This document shows, piece by piece, positions 9,534 to 18,500 of a stretch of DNA of 64,000 nt; the stretch's first letter is position 1; every line of letters starts with the position of its first letter. Location: assembly GCA_020429045.1 (NCBI GenBank), contig JAGQLS010000005.1, positions 1 to 64,000 on the forward strand. The letters are read 5' to 3'. Position numbers and translations under genes: made by a program. The notes beneath the pieces were generated by a model. The model saw nothing but the letters and a program-made list of their open reading frames with translations, was not told where the DNA came from and ran no database searches. This DNA comes from Candidatus Woesebacteria bacterium. Its GTDB lineage: Bacteria > Patescibacteriota > Microgenomatia > UBA1406 > GWC2-37-13.

Positions 9534-11209
9534 AACGTCTGATAAATTTCTTTCATGACATGAGTTATCATTTCACCATTAACTATGCTTTGATATAAAT
9601 CTTCTATCATTCCTCCCAATGGTTCCTCTCGGGTTACATAATTGGTTTTACTACGTAAAAAATTATACATGGGGCGTGTTTTTGACGAAAGTAAATGGCT
9701 GCCTCCTCGCAGATCAACCGCCTGTGCAACAGCAAGAAGATTCTGTGCACATGAATAACGCGCTACCCGAAGATTCTCTAAACCCAATATTCCCGATGTC
9801 AACGCGTGCGAGGTGATGTCTTGATTGCCCTCCTCATGAACACCAAAAAAAGTACTCACTGGAATTGATAATAATGAAGAATATACGTCAAACATACCCG
9901 ATTGGATTTGTATTCCTTTAAAGGCACATTGTGTTATGGCATCTTTATCTGAAAGATTTGCTGGAAGACCGTTATTTTCATGTGGGCTTACCATTCGAGC
10001 CAAATGCCTATCGTTCAATTTCGTGATTTGCGTAAGAATTTTACGTGTAGAATCTGCCACTTCTACCATATTCATAGCTATAAAATTTCCTCCACTAACC
10101 CATTGCCATGGTTCTTCGTTCTCATTGGTAAACTCAGGAGCTACCCACAATGGATTGTCTGACGAAGAATTTATGTTGATTGTTATTATATCAAGATTGT
10201 GCTTTATTTTTTCAATATTTATACCTTGATATTGGGCTAAACAACGCAAACTATATCCATCTTGAACTTTGACTCCTTTTGGTCGCAATTGATGACCAGA
10301 CATCTCCTGATATGCTAATTTGCTCCCATTGAGAAGGTGTCTAAAAATTGATGCAGCCTCTGCGTGGCCAGGATGGGGTCTCACGTTCTCTAACAACTTA
10401 TGAAAGGACCTGTCTGTTCCTTTCAAAACCTCAATAACCATTGCTCCCAGGACAAAAGAAATCATTAAGAGATTAATCGTATCGATAACAAGGAATGTTG
10501 TAAGCGCAGAAGAGAAATTGTCCCCGTTCACAAAACCCAAGCCGGCTTTAGGATCTAAAACTAATGGCGTTATGCCAGCTTTTTTCAGTGCTTTTTTTGC
10601 TTCAACTATTTTACCCTGTTTATCAAGCACTTTTGTACCACTTAGTTGCCTCAAGGCGCTCAAAACTCTAGCGTTATGTGCTAAATCTCCTGAAGCACCT
10701 ATGCCCCCATACTGACTCACAATAGGAGTAATTTGGTGATTTAAAAGCGAAATAAGTTTTTCTATGTCTGGCTGTTTGACTGCGCTTACTCCTTTTAAGA
10801 GCATATTTGCGCGGATAAGCATAGCGGCACGCACGACATCTGTATCGAATTTTGGCCCAACAGTTACATCTACGTGCACAATTCCTTCCGAAATCATTTT
10901 TGCCATTTTCAATCTCTCTTGTTTAGTCCCGTCAACAAGAACTCGTGAAGCACGTGCGCCAAAACCAGTGTTACAGCCATATACTGGTACTCCATTTTCT
11001 ATATCGCTCATCATATGCTGAAAGGAGTCTTTAAGTCTTTTACTTTGTTTTGTATCAAGATGAATGGCGGCTTTTGTTTTTTTTCTTCCTACTGCAAAAA
11101 TCTCTTGTATTGTTAGCGATTGTCCATCAAGATCAACGGTTTTTTTAAAAGAATTGATCAATTGGGCAATTTCAATAATATTGAAAGAGTTATAAGTATG
11201 ATTTTTCAT
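9530..11209 (-). CDS. MIO-dependent aromatic amino acid ammonia-lyase or aminomutase
   Basis: 559 residues of the HAL/PAL family. The MIO-forming Ala-Ser-Gly is at 172-174 (GGIGASGDLAH), the catalytic Tyr77 loop is YGCNTGFG, and QDGYSLRC (316-323), SSSDNPLW (348-355) and HEEGNQD (458-464) follow. The selectivity pair aligns as Met105-Ile106. That is hydrophobic as in phenylalanine lyases, not the His of tyrosine lyases nor the Ser-His of histidases. I therefore favour phenylalanine or a similar hydrophobic substrate, forming cinnamate; an aminomutase cannot be excluded. It is coupled to the ligase by overlap. A histidine-degradation role is unlikely, as no hut genes are near. Confidence 0.87.
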   Translation of the reverse strand: MKNHTYNSFNIIEIAQLINSFKKTVDLDGQSLTIQEIFAVGRKKTKAAIHLDTKQSKRLKDSFQHMMSDIENGVPVYGCNTGFGARASRVLVDGTKQERLKMAKMISEGIVHVDVTVGPKFDTDVVRAAMLIRANMLLKGVSAVKQPDIEKLISLLNHQITPIVSQYGGIGASGDLAHNARVLSALRQLSGTKVLDKQGKIVEAKKALKKAGITPLVLDPKAGLGFVNGDNFSSALTTFLVIDTINLLMISFVLGAMVIEVLKGTDRSFHKLLENVRPHPGHAEAASIFRHLLNGSKLAYQEMSGHQLRPKGVKVQDGYSLRCLAQYQGINIEKIKHNLDIITININSSSDNPLWVAPEFTNENEEPWQWVSGGNFIAMNMVEVADSTRKILTQITKLNDRHLARMVSPHENNGLPANLSDKDAITQCAFKGIQIQSGMFDVYSSLLSIPVSTFFGVHEEGNQDITSHALTSGILGLENLRVARYSCAQNLLAVAQAVDLRGGSHLLSSKTRPMYNFLRSKTNYVTREEPLGGMIEDLYQSIVNGEMITHVMKEIYQTL

Positions 11210-11218
11210 TGAAAAATT

Positions 11219-11785
11219 TTATGCGCTCCTCATGTGACTTACAATAAGATCGCGAAGAAATTTCGACTTCGTGATGCCGTGCTGTTTGCTGGTCTTATCC
11301 AGATAATCAAGAAGTTTTGGACTCAAGAAAAAATTAAAGCGCTTATCTCGTTTTTCTCGCGCCAGTTTTATTAACTTCTTGACAACCTGTTTAAAATTCT
11401 TCTCATCGTAGCTATGAATAAGAATCTTATCGCTATCAAGAACCGACAAAAGGTGTGGTCTTTTGTTTTTATAATACAAAATGATCGTGGGTTTATTATT
11501 CTCCAAAGCTTTATCAATAAGATATCCTGTTCCAAGACTCTGAAAGCTTACTTCGAACACACAAATATCGGCGTTTTTAACGTGGTCAACAAATTTTATG
11601 AGTCCTTTGCGGTAAGCTTCGGTGACTTTGCCATCCATGCTTTTTTTAATCTCTTCGCGAATATCGTGACGAAGTGGCTCTTTGTCGATCAACTTGAACC
11701 CTAAAGAGACAATATATTCAAATACAAGTTTTATTTGCGAATCGTATTCTGTTGAAACCGGACTCGCATAAAAAAAGATTTTCAT
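11219..11785 (-). CDS. Nucleoside 2-deoxyribosyltransferase-like domain with C-terminal ribbon-helix-helix
   Basis: 188 residues. About 1-130 resemble the nucleoside 2-deoxyribosyltransferase/LOG-like Rossmann fold (KIFFYASPVS at the start, ADICVFEVSFQSLGTGYLI in the middle, KPTIILYY). About 145-188 (FFLSPKLLDYLDKTSKQHG, KSKFLRDLIV) look like a ribbon-helix-helix DNA-binding segment. The combination suggests a ligand-sensing regulator more than a metabolic enzyme, but I cannot show that. It is the first gene of the tight minus-strand run, nine bases before the aromatic lyase, so it could regulate that cluster. Nothing in the sequence proves nucleoside binding. Confidence 0.6.
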   Translation of the reverse strand: MKIFFYASPVSTEYDSQIKLVFEYIVSLGFKLIDKEPLRHDIREEIKKSMDGKVTEAYRKGLIKFVDHVKNADICVFEVSFQSLGTGYLIDKALENNKPTIILYYKNKRPHLLSVLDSDKILIHSYDEKNFKQVVKKLIKLAREKRDKRFNFFLSPKLLDYLDKTSKQHGITKSKFLRDLIVSHMRSA

Positions 11786-11821
11786 TTGATTAGACTAATA
11801 TAACATGATCTTCATACCAAA

Positions 11822-12727
11822 TCAATCTGACAAATCATGTTGAACTAATAATTGATTGTAATGATCCATAATTGTAGAGCCGACCTCTGGAGATGCTCCT
11901 TCTTGAAAAACATAAGGGATGTGTGTTAAACCGGTTGTTCGCATAAGGGTTTCCATGGCTCTACAATTTATCGTTTTAGCGTTGAGGTCTGGCTCGGGAG
12001 GAACGAGTACGCCCGACTGTTGAACGTATGTTTCATACATATTGTATGCATTCCAGTTAACAGCTTGTGATAGCCTTTCGGGGTCCTGTGAAAAAAGCCC
12101 TATCTTTTCCATCATCTTTTCTAAAGCCAACATTGAGGCCTGTGTTTGGTTTTGAGAAGAGTTGGGCATAACTAGGCTCGGGTGATATAATGTATGGGTG
12201 ATATTAAATTGTTGTGTAAGATTAAGTGCGCCTATAAAAGTACGATAAGCACTATGGAAATTTTCTGTTAATTTTTCCTTTCCGAGCTTGTCAGTTGAAA
12301 AATTTCTCAGCCACGATTCTAACATTTTGCTTGGATGTTGCACGGTGAATATGACGCGGATTTGAGAAGGAATAAAATACTCTAAATACAACTCAAGAGG
12401 GTTAAATAAACTTTCTTCGTCGGTAAAACAAATCGATTCTTTTAGAACAACGGTGCCGTCTGCATTTACCCCTTGAGCAATTTTAATAGCCTCAGGGTTT
12501 TGTTTACCCGCTTGTTGCATCCTCAAAATAGACTTGCCTGGTTGATACCACCACCTATGAAAGTTGTGTGTCGGCTTGTTGTTGACATATCTGCCCATAA
12601 CTCTCCCCATCGTTGTGCTCCCCGACCTACCAACACCCGCAACAAGCACAATGTTGTCGACGCCATCAAAATTAAGATATGGTAAAATCCGATCGTATTC
12701 TACGTGTGGTTGTATAATTTCACCCAT
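11822..12727 (-). CDS. P-loop sulfotransferase-like protein
   Basis: 301 residues. The N-terminal NIVLVAGVGRSGSTTMGRVM (about 26-45) matches the 5'-phosphosulfate loop of sulfotransferase-family P-loop proteins. The later FTVQHPSKMLESWLRNF resembles the 3'-phosphate-binding segment, with His in place of the usual Arg-Asp. The middle and C-terminal parts are unfamiliar. If active, it would transfer sulfate from PAPS to a glycan or small molecule; the family also has non-catalytic members. No PAPS-making genes are visible here. It stands alone, about 100 bases from the PBP2 gene and 37 from the deoxyribosyltransferase-like gene. Confidence 0.6.
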   Translation of the reverse strand: MGEIIQPHVEYDRILPYLNFDGVDNIVLVAGVGRSGSTTMGRVMGRYVNNKPTHNFHRWWYQPGKSILRMQQAGKQNPEAIKIAQGVNADGTVVLKESICFTDEESLFNPLELYLEYFIPSQIRVIFTVQHPSKMLESWLRNFSTDKLGKEKLTENFHSAYRTFIGALNLTQQFNITHTLYHPSLVMPNSSQNQTQASMLALEKMMEKIGLFSQDPERLSQAVNWNAYNMYETYVQQSGVLVPPEPDLNAKTINCRAMETLMRTTGLTHIPYVFQEGASPEVGSTIMDHYNQLLVQHDLSD

Positions 12728-12825
12728 TGTTGTGTTTCAATAAATATCCTCTAATAATCTTAAGAGTTATATTATAAGATATATTTTAGCCAAATAGTAA
12801 TACTTGTGTAGCTTCAATATGTACT

Positions 12826-14511
12826 TTATTCGTACTGCTCGAAATAGTATTGCAGCAATTCTTTTGCAATTGGTGCAGCCACATCAGAACCCTGGCCTCC
12901 TTCTTCAACAAGCACTGTGACAATAATTTCCGGTTTATCAAACGGAGCAAAGACTGTAAACCAAGCGTGTGGCTTGCCAGATTCTGCATGAGATTCGGCG
13001 GTGCCTGTTTTACATCCGATTTCTATCCTTTTCTCTCTTATTATCGGACTTATTTGTGTTATTTTTTCTTCCTTGCTTTGGGCAAAAAGCGCCGAAGGTG
13101 TTGCTACTTTGAAATCAAACAGTGGCCACCCTGTACCTCCGGTCTCACAGGCTGCTTTCATACCATCGCGGACCAATTCGTACGTCTTGTCAGAAATGGG
13201 CACGTCTTTACAATTTGTTTCTGATGAGGTAGTTTTTAATAATTGTGGTTTACATATCTTTTTATCATATGCAAATGCAGAAGTCGCGACCGCAAGTTGT
13301 AACGGAGTCACTGACACATATCCCTGACCGATTGATAAATTATATGAGTCTCCCAAGTACCATCGTTCGCCGAGTGTATCTTTTTTCCAAAAATCTGACG
13401 GAATAAGTCCTTCGGTCTCGGGTAAGCCGATGCCGGTTTTTGCATTAAACCCGAACAGTTCTGCCCATTTTTTGATCTTGACGGGTCCCAGTTTGCCACC
13501 TAATTCATAGTAAAAAATGTCGTTTGACCGCTGGAGCGATTTCACAATATCAACAAATCCTTCGGTGCGGCCGTAGTCTGTGTAGTACCAATTGTAAAAT
13601 GTCTGTGGTCCTGCCTTGAGAAACCCGTGGTCTTCAATTTGGGTTGTTTCGTCTATCACTCCTTCTTCTAACCCTGCACTAGCTATAAAGGGCTTAAATG
13701 TTGAGCCTGGTGGATATTGGCCTTCGGTAGCACGGTCGAAAAGCGGTTTGTCCGGATCGGTGAGAAGCGTTTCTGCAGCTTTTGAGTTTTTGGCAAAAAG
13801 TGACGGGTCATAGCTTGGAGCAGAAACAAGCGTGAGCACCTCCCCGGTTGTAGGCTTGAGTGCAACGATCGCTCCTTTTTTCTCCTGCATCAGTTGGTAA
13901 GCCTTTTCTTGAAGCTTTACATCAAGCGCCAGTTGAATATCTTCGCCTGGCGCCGAATCAACCAACCCAATTGTTTCTTCGTATTGACCTTGTGCATCGA
14001 ATTCTACGAGTTTTTTTCCGTTTACACCGCGCAGTACACATTCGAACAACGATTCTACTCCTTTTTTCCCTATTCGATCGCCCAGCTGGAGTCGACGTTG
14101 ACATTCGTCTTGACTGATATCCTGAGTGTCTGCAATTTGAACATACCCTAAAATAGTGCTTGTCACAGAACTAAAAGGATACGTGCGCTCTGATTCGCTT
14201 CTCCCTTCGATGACGGATGTCGCATCTTGTGTGGTGTTTGCGGCAACAACAATCCCTTTTCTATCGGTGATAATTCCTCGAGGCGCTTCAAGCACAACCT
14301 CGCGGATCCGATTATTATCTGCAAGAAGGGCGTAATATGAACCTTTGACAACGGTAAGATGTATAAGTCGTAGAACGATAAAAACGAGTGCAACACCCAC
14401 ACACAATATATAGCTATAAAAAATGAGTCGGTTGTCGTTAACCCGTGTTTTTTGTATGTGGAAACTGCCGGTGTCGCCTTTTTCTATTGCTATGCGTGTC
14501 TTTATAAACAT
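12826..14511 (-). CDS. PBP2-type peptidoglycan transpeptidase
   Basis: 561 residues, a little shorter than most class B penicillin-binding proteins. One membrane helix near residues 28-50, then the pedestal segment APRGIITDRKG, and the transpeptidase domain with SxxK at about 271 (PPGSTFKPF), SxN (RSND, about 327) and KTG (GCKTGTAES, about 503). All three active-site motifs are intact, so it should crosslink peptidoglycan during cell elongation. TATAAT at 14523-14518 lies six bases before the ATG, so the message is probably leaderless. The VirB4 gene ends 70 bases upstream. No RodA-type partner is seen in the window. Confidence 0.93.
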   Translation of the reverse strand: MFIKTRIAIEKGDTGSFHIQKTRVNDNRLIFYSYILCVGVALVFIVLRLIHLTVVKGSYYALLADNNRIREVVLEAPRGIITDRKGIVVAANTTQDATSVIEGRSESERTYPFSSVTSTILGYVQIADTQDISQDECQRRLQLGDRIGKKGVESLFECVLRGVNGKKLVEFDAQGQYEETIGLVDSAPGEDIQLALDVKLQEKAYQLMQEKKGAIVALKPTTGEVLTLVSAPSYDPSLFAKNSKAAETLLTDPDKPLFDRATEGQYPPGSTFKPFIASAGLEEGVIDETTQIEDHGFLKAGPQTFYNWYYTDYGRTEGFVDIVKSLQRSNDIFYYELGGKLGPVKIKKWAELFGFNAKTGIGLPETEGLIPSDFWKKDTLGERWYLGDSYNLSIGQGYVSVTPLQLAVATSAFAYDKKICKPQLLKTTSSETNCKDVPISDKTYELVRDGMKAACETGGTGWPLFDFKVATPSALFAQSKEEKITQISPIIREKRIEIGCKTGTAESHAESGKPHAWFTVFAPFDKPEIIVTVLVEEGGQGSDVAAPIAKELLQYYFEQYE

Positions 14512-14580
14512 CTCTTTATTATAGTGGATCGGGAGAATGGGAAGTATGGGAAGGTTGACGAACGATATGCGACATAAATA

Positions 14581-16350
14581 TTACTCTATGGTTCTCTTTT
14601 CCTCCTCCGAAGCAATAACTTGGAATCCAACGTGCGACTGACCCGCAAAGAAGAGTCCTTCTCCCACGCCAGTAGAAAGCAAAAAGTGTTTTTCTCCTCC
14701 GGTCAAATAAAACACTTTGCTGATTTTCTCAATGGCGGCTGTTGACTGCTTGAGAATAATCTGCAAGCTCGAATTGGTTATGATCGCCTTGCCTTCGTCG
14801 GTTGCCAGGAAATCTTCGACGTCTTGAGTAATCGTCGTCATACCGAGCTTGTATTTGCGTGCACGCTTTGCAAAATTGTGCAAATATGCTCCGGAATCTT
14901 TGTTTTTGATGAGATACCACGCCTCGTCGACTACCAACACGCGTTTGTGTGGTTCGCCGCGACGGATGAGGTGCCAGATATAGTCGAGGACGATATACAT
15001 AGCCACCGGCCGCAAATTTTCCTCGAGATCGCGGATACCAAACACTGTGAGTTGATTTTTAATATCGAAATTCGATTGGCTATTAAAAATACCAGATGCA
15101 GAGCCGCGGACAAATTTTTCCAGACGGTCTGCAAGCTCCTTTGCCTCGACTGTTTCCATGCCGATCAAAATTTTGTACAAATCCTCAAGAAGCGGCGGCT
15201 CATTTTTGAACGTTTCCAGGTCCTGGGTGATCCCTTTATCTCGATACGTTAACACCAAGGCCCTATCAAGAAGCGCATCCTGAGAAGGGGTAAGGTCTCC
15301 CATAATCACTTTCATAAGAGAGTGCAAATCTAAAATCTTGTTTGAAAGTTCGTCTGGCTCTATTTCCTCGACGTTGAGGTCAAACGGGTTTAACTTGAAT
15401 TCGGCGCTTGCAGAGAAATTGATAAACTCGCCTCCCAAATTATTGGCAAGCGCCTCGTATTCGTTTTCCGGGTCGATGATGATAACCTCTGTCCCCATCA
15501 TGAGCAAACGAAGCGCCTCGAGTTTGACCATGAAGCTCTTTCCGCCTCCTGATTTACCCAAAATAACCGAGTTTGCATTTTCAAGAGTAAAGCGATCGAA
15601 AATAATCAAACTCCCATCGTGCTCGTTGAGGCCGTACAAAATCCCCTCGTTGCGCGTGAGTGACGCGGTTGAAAAGGGAAACGTCATGGCAAGAGAGGTG
15701 CTGTCCATATTGCGCCATACCGATAGTTTGTCGGTGAACATGGGTAGTGTAGATTTGAAGCCTTCTTCTTGCTCCAGCGTGGCTTGTTTGGAAATAATCA
15801 GGAGCGATGAAAGCGTTGAATCGATTTGTTTTGTAATTGTGTCGAGTTCCTCCAACGAATCTGCAGGAATAGTGATATACAATCCAAACTGAAAAAATCG
15901 TTCGGCGCCTTTGGCAAGCTCTGCCTGCAAAGCCATGGCGTCATCGAGCGCAACCTGTACCGTCGGATCGACAACTTTGCCAGCTTTTATGTCTGTTTGA
16001 ATCGTCGCCTCCATTTCGGCAATTTTGCGCTTGAGCTCCTGTAGGACCTCTTTTGATTCTGTTGGATAAATAAACATCGAAACATTGAGTGCGTGGTCAA
16101 ATGTGATGAGCGAATAAAGCCAATTGGCAGAAACATAGCGCGGATACCCAACGACAAACAGGGTGCGATAATATTTATTGTCAATCTTGAGGTGGTTGAA
16201 ATCGACTTCGATATACGACGGTGCGACGATATCAGAGATGTTCAAATTTCCTTTCGCAAGCATTTCGCTCACCTTTTTAACGCCGGTTGGAACCCTTGTT
16301 GCTGATGTTTTTTTACTGTCTTGTTTTTTCTTTTTATTAAAAAATCCCAT
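14581..16350 (-). CDS. VirB4/TraC-type secretion ATPase
   Basis: 589 residues. The Walker A motif GKSGGGKS lies near residue 267 and is followed by EVIIIDPENEY. The Walker B sequence is VLVVDEAWYLI, and the C-terminus has a RecA-like core with the TTITQDVEDFL and NSSLQIILKQS segments seen in VirB4/TraC conjugation ATPases. The chain is shorter than VirB4 because the N-terminal domain seems to be a separate gene just upstream (16372-17043). It would power assembly or transport by a type IV secretion-like machine at the inner face of the membrane. In CPR genomes such clusters are common without a full conjugation set; here too no VirD4 or relaxase is seen. Confidence 0.9.
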   Translation of the reverse strand: MGFFNKKKKQDSKKTSATRVPTGVKKVSEMLAKGNLNISDIVAPSYIEVDFNHLKIDNKYYRTLFVVGYPRYVSANWLYSLITFDHALNVSMFIYPTESKEVLQELKRKIAEMEATIQTDIKAGKVVDPTVQVALDDAMALQAELAKGAERFFQFGLYITIPADSLEELDTITKQIDSTLSSLLIISKQATLEQEEGFKSTLPMFTDKLSVWRNMDSTSLAMTFPFSTASLTRNEGILYGLNEHDGSLIIFDRFTLENANSVILGKSGGGKSFMVKLEALRLLMMGTEVIIIDPENEYEALANNLGGEFINFSASAEFKLNPFDLNVEEIEPDELSNKILDLHSLMKVIMGDLTPSQDALLDRALVLTYRDKGITQDLETFKNEPPLLEDLYKILIGMETVEAKELADRLEKFVRGSASGIFNSQSNFDIKNQLTVFGIRDLEENLRPVAMYIVLDYIWHLIRRGEPHKRVLVVDEAWYLIKNKDSGAYLHNFAKRARKYKLGMTTITQDVEDFLATDEGKAIITNSSLQIILKQSTAAIEKISKVFYLTGGEKHFLLSTGVGEGLFFAGQSHVGFQVIASEEEKRTIE

Positions 16351-16371
16351 ATGTTTTTAGGTAAAAATAGA

Positions 16372-17043
16372 CTAACCGCTCGTGAGAACAACATCGGTAT
16401 AACTATCCACAGGGGCAAGCTGTCTGCCGGTAGACAGTGGGTTGTACATGTTATAAAACAAGAGTGTCAGTTCTTGTTTTTGTAAAACCGTAGGCTTTAG
16501 ACCAACCTTTGTCAACAAACGCATGAGGTGGTCTCGCTTTGGGTAGAGCGATGTTTTTGCCCTGCTGACCAAATATTCTTTCCCCAAGTGACCTGCTCCA
16601 ACCCCTACAGCTCCGAGTTCAAGTGGATTAAATGGAATGGCGAAAAAAAATCGTTTTTCCAAAACAGTATTTTTTTTCACTATTGTAGAAATAAATTCCT
16701 TGTAACTTTCGAGTCGCTGCTTTATTGCGTCCTCTTTGTTTTCGGCGATCTTTGCTTTGAGAAATTCAAGATACGAAGATATATTCATCATTTTGGAAAC
16801 AATAACAATCTGCACGGGAAACGAAAGCGAGTTGAGTAAGCTTCCATACGTATAGATCATAGAGGTTTGTTCCTCGGCAGAAAGCAGCCAAAAATTGACT
16901 GCGCCCACTTCAATGACCGTGACCGCAGAGTGGTCCTTCATGAGGATAACGTCATCGAAAATATCATCGATGTTTATAAACGTTTGGGTTGTCGCGGTTT
17001 GTTTCGGGTTTGGCTTTGACACGCCTTTTTTTTGTTTAGCCAT
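16372..17043 (-). CDS. TraC/VirB4 N-terminal-domain-like protein
   Basis: 223 residues. A disordered Lys/Thr-rich start of about 22 residues precedes an alpha/beta region (FINIDDIFDDVILMKDHSAVTVIEV) like the first domain of TraC-type proteins. A helical segment and a C-terminal LVSRAKTSLYPKRDHLMRLL follow. It lies 21 bases before the VirB4-type ATPase and 25 bases after the PrgI-like gene, so all three are probably made together. I read it as the detached N-terminal part of a VirB4/TraC protein that docks the ATPase at the membrane; the split is inferred from order and size, not from a strong motif. Confidence 0.65.
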   Translation of the reverse strand: MAKQKKGVSKPNPKQTATTQTFINIDDIFDDVILMKDHSAVTVIEVGAVNFWLLSAEEQTSMIYTYGSLLNSLSFPVQIVIVSKMMNISSYLEFLKAKIAENKEDAIKQRLESYKEFISTIVKKNTVLEKRFFFAIPFNPLELGAVGVGAGHLGKEYLVSRAKTSLYPKRDHLMRLLTKVGLKPTVLQKQELTLLFYNMYNPLSTGRQLAPVDSYTDVVLTSG

Positions 17044-17068
17044 AGGTATAGCAATATAATGGTGCTGG

Positions 17069-17896
17069 TTATAACATTTCCTTTGAAAAAAAGGTTAAAG
17101 AGTCAATTTTCTCTGTTCCTACGTGTAATTTCATTGTATCAAAAAAGTAGTGCGTGTTTGGGTCCGAGAGTTCAAACACATAATCGCCTTCTTGCAAAGG
17201 GCTATACGTTGCAAAAACCCCGTGGGGATTGGTTTTCAATAAGCGCACCTGCTGTCCGTTTGTGTCTCGAACAGAAACCAAAACGCCCGGTATGGGTATT
17301 TGCTTCCTGTTTTTTACGACGCCGGAAAGATAGGGGTGCTGCAGTTGTTGCTCGCCCAAACGTTCCTTCGCGGTTGGCTGCTTTGTTTTAGAGCCTTGAA
17401 AAAATTCAACGCTAGGCTGCTTTCCTTGTTTTTTTAGTAAATCGTCGATGTGGTTTTTCTTTTTATTGCGCCGCGCTTCTAAACTTTGCTCTTCTGCTGC
17501 TTTTTTTTCACTCATGTAGGCTGCAAGTTTGTCTTTGGATTCGATGTGTGTAAGTGCAAGATGGGGGTCGCTGACAAAATAGAGATCTTTGAGAAAGTAG
17601 ACCGACTCTTCGTTTTTTTTGTATCGATACTGTGTTGGCGACCGCATGCGTTTAATGAAGTTTTTGATCCACTCATCAAGCGGCCTGTCTTGAATTGGAA
17701 TAAATGCAAGGGCCGCGCCGACAAGACCAACGAGAACGCCACCAAGAATATTGACAATCGGTGTGGGGATAAGTTTGTAGACGATAAAACCAATTGCAGC
17801 AAAAATGATGATATAGATAAACTGCTTCAAAGTCATGAAGCCGATGAGTTTAAATTCGAATGTGGTGATTTGTCGAGGAACCGGGTGTTGGTCCAT
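17069..17896 (-). CDS. PrgI-family membrane protein with carboxypeptidase-regulatory-like domain
   Basis: 275 residues. The first 100 match the PrgI family: HPVPRQITTFEFKLIGFMTL, then two membrane helices (about 25-45 and 50-70) and a cytoplasmic RPLDEWIKNF segment. Residues about 185-275 look like a CarboxypepD_reg/transthyretin-like beta sandwich (LSGVVKNRKQIPIPGVLVSV, GVFATYSPLQEGDYVFEL). PrgI proteins are the VirB3-like partner of VirB4 in Gram-positive-type secretion systems. The extra beta domain after a charged linker is unusual for the family. TATACT lies eight bases before the ATG, so this starts the PrgI-TraC N-VirB4 unit. Confidence 0.82.
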   Translation of the reverse strand: MDQHPVPRQITTFEFKLIGFMTLKQFIYIIIFAAIGFIVYKLIPTPIVNILGGVLVGLVGAALAFIPIQDRPLDEWIKNFIKRMRSPTQYRYKKNEESVYFLKDLYFVSDPHLALTHIESKDKLAAYMSEKKAAEEQSLEARRNKKKNHIDDLLKKQGKQPSVEFFQGSKTKQPTAKERLGEQQLQHPYLSGVVKNRKQIPIPGVLVSVRDTNGQQVRLLKTNPHGVFATYSPLQEGDYVFELSDPNTHYFFDTMKLHVGTEKIDSLTFFSKEML

Positions 17897-17995
17897 ATGA
17901 TTTAAGTATAGCGAAGGAATGAGAAAACGTGAAATCGATACGCAAAAAATGTTGCGGATCTTGTGATGGAGCGAAAGTCGAGATAAAATTTTAGA

Positions 17996-18409
17996 TTATT
18001 CTTTTTCTTGCGCGTCCAAAGCTTGGTTGACCAAGGCGTCGGCTTGTTTGTTTTTTTCACGCACGACGTGGACATAACGAGGAACAAGACCAAGCTCCAT
18101 CTCGAGCTGTTTTATGTGGTTGTAGAGCGGTCGAATATCTGGATGTTTGACTTTATATTCCCCTTTCAGCTGTTTCACCATGAGTTCGGAATCTGCATAA
18201 CACGTGATCGAGGAAAGAACAGAATTGTGGCTTTTGACTGATATGAGTGCACGGATAAGGGCTGTGTATTCTGCAACATTATTAGAGGCTATACCAATAT
18301 ATGTAGCGTGTTTATAAAGAAGTGTGTCGTTTTCAAATACTAAGTAACCTATTGCTGCATGTCCTGGATTGCCTCGCGACCCCCCATCGGTATAAATAGT
18401 TATATCCAT
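17996..18409 (-). CDS. rnhA: Ribonuclease HI-like protein
   Basis: 137 residues from the ATG at 18409; an upstream ATG in frame is unlikely because TATAAT (18422-18417) lies between it and this start. The RNase H fold motifs are clear: IYTDGGSRGNPG with the first Asp, SNNVAEYTAL with the Glu, CYADSELMVKQL with the next Asp, and KQADALVNQAL near the end. It would cut RNA in RNA-DNA hybrids. The compact form, with no basic protrusion region, resembles the RNH-like proteins common in Gram-positives and archaea. It stands between PrgI and the recombinase, with its own leaderless-type promoter. Confidence 0.9.
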   Translation of the reverse strand: MDITIYTDGGSRGNPGHAAIGYLVFENDTLLYKHATYIGIASNNVAEYTALIRALISVKSHNSVLSSITCYADSELMVKQLKGEYKVKHPDIRPLYNHIKQLEMELGLVPRYVHVVREKNKQADALVNQALDAQEKE

Positions 18410-18500
18410 AGACAGTATTATAAAGCGCGAGAAAAACAAATCCTACTGAAAATACAGTCTATTGTCTGTGTATTAAAGAATGTAATGTGAGCGTGGTCCG

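Noticed and set aside
8037-11209. Photoactive yellow protein chromophore pathway (lyase plus ligase next to a sensor kinase)
   Set aside because: No PYP-like protein is in the window, the kinase has no such domain, and the lyase lacks the His of tyrosine lyases. The idea has no direct support.
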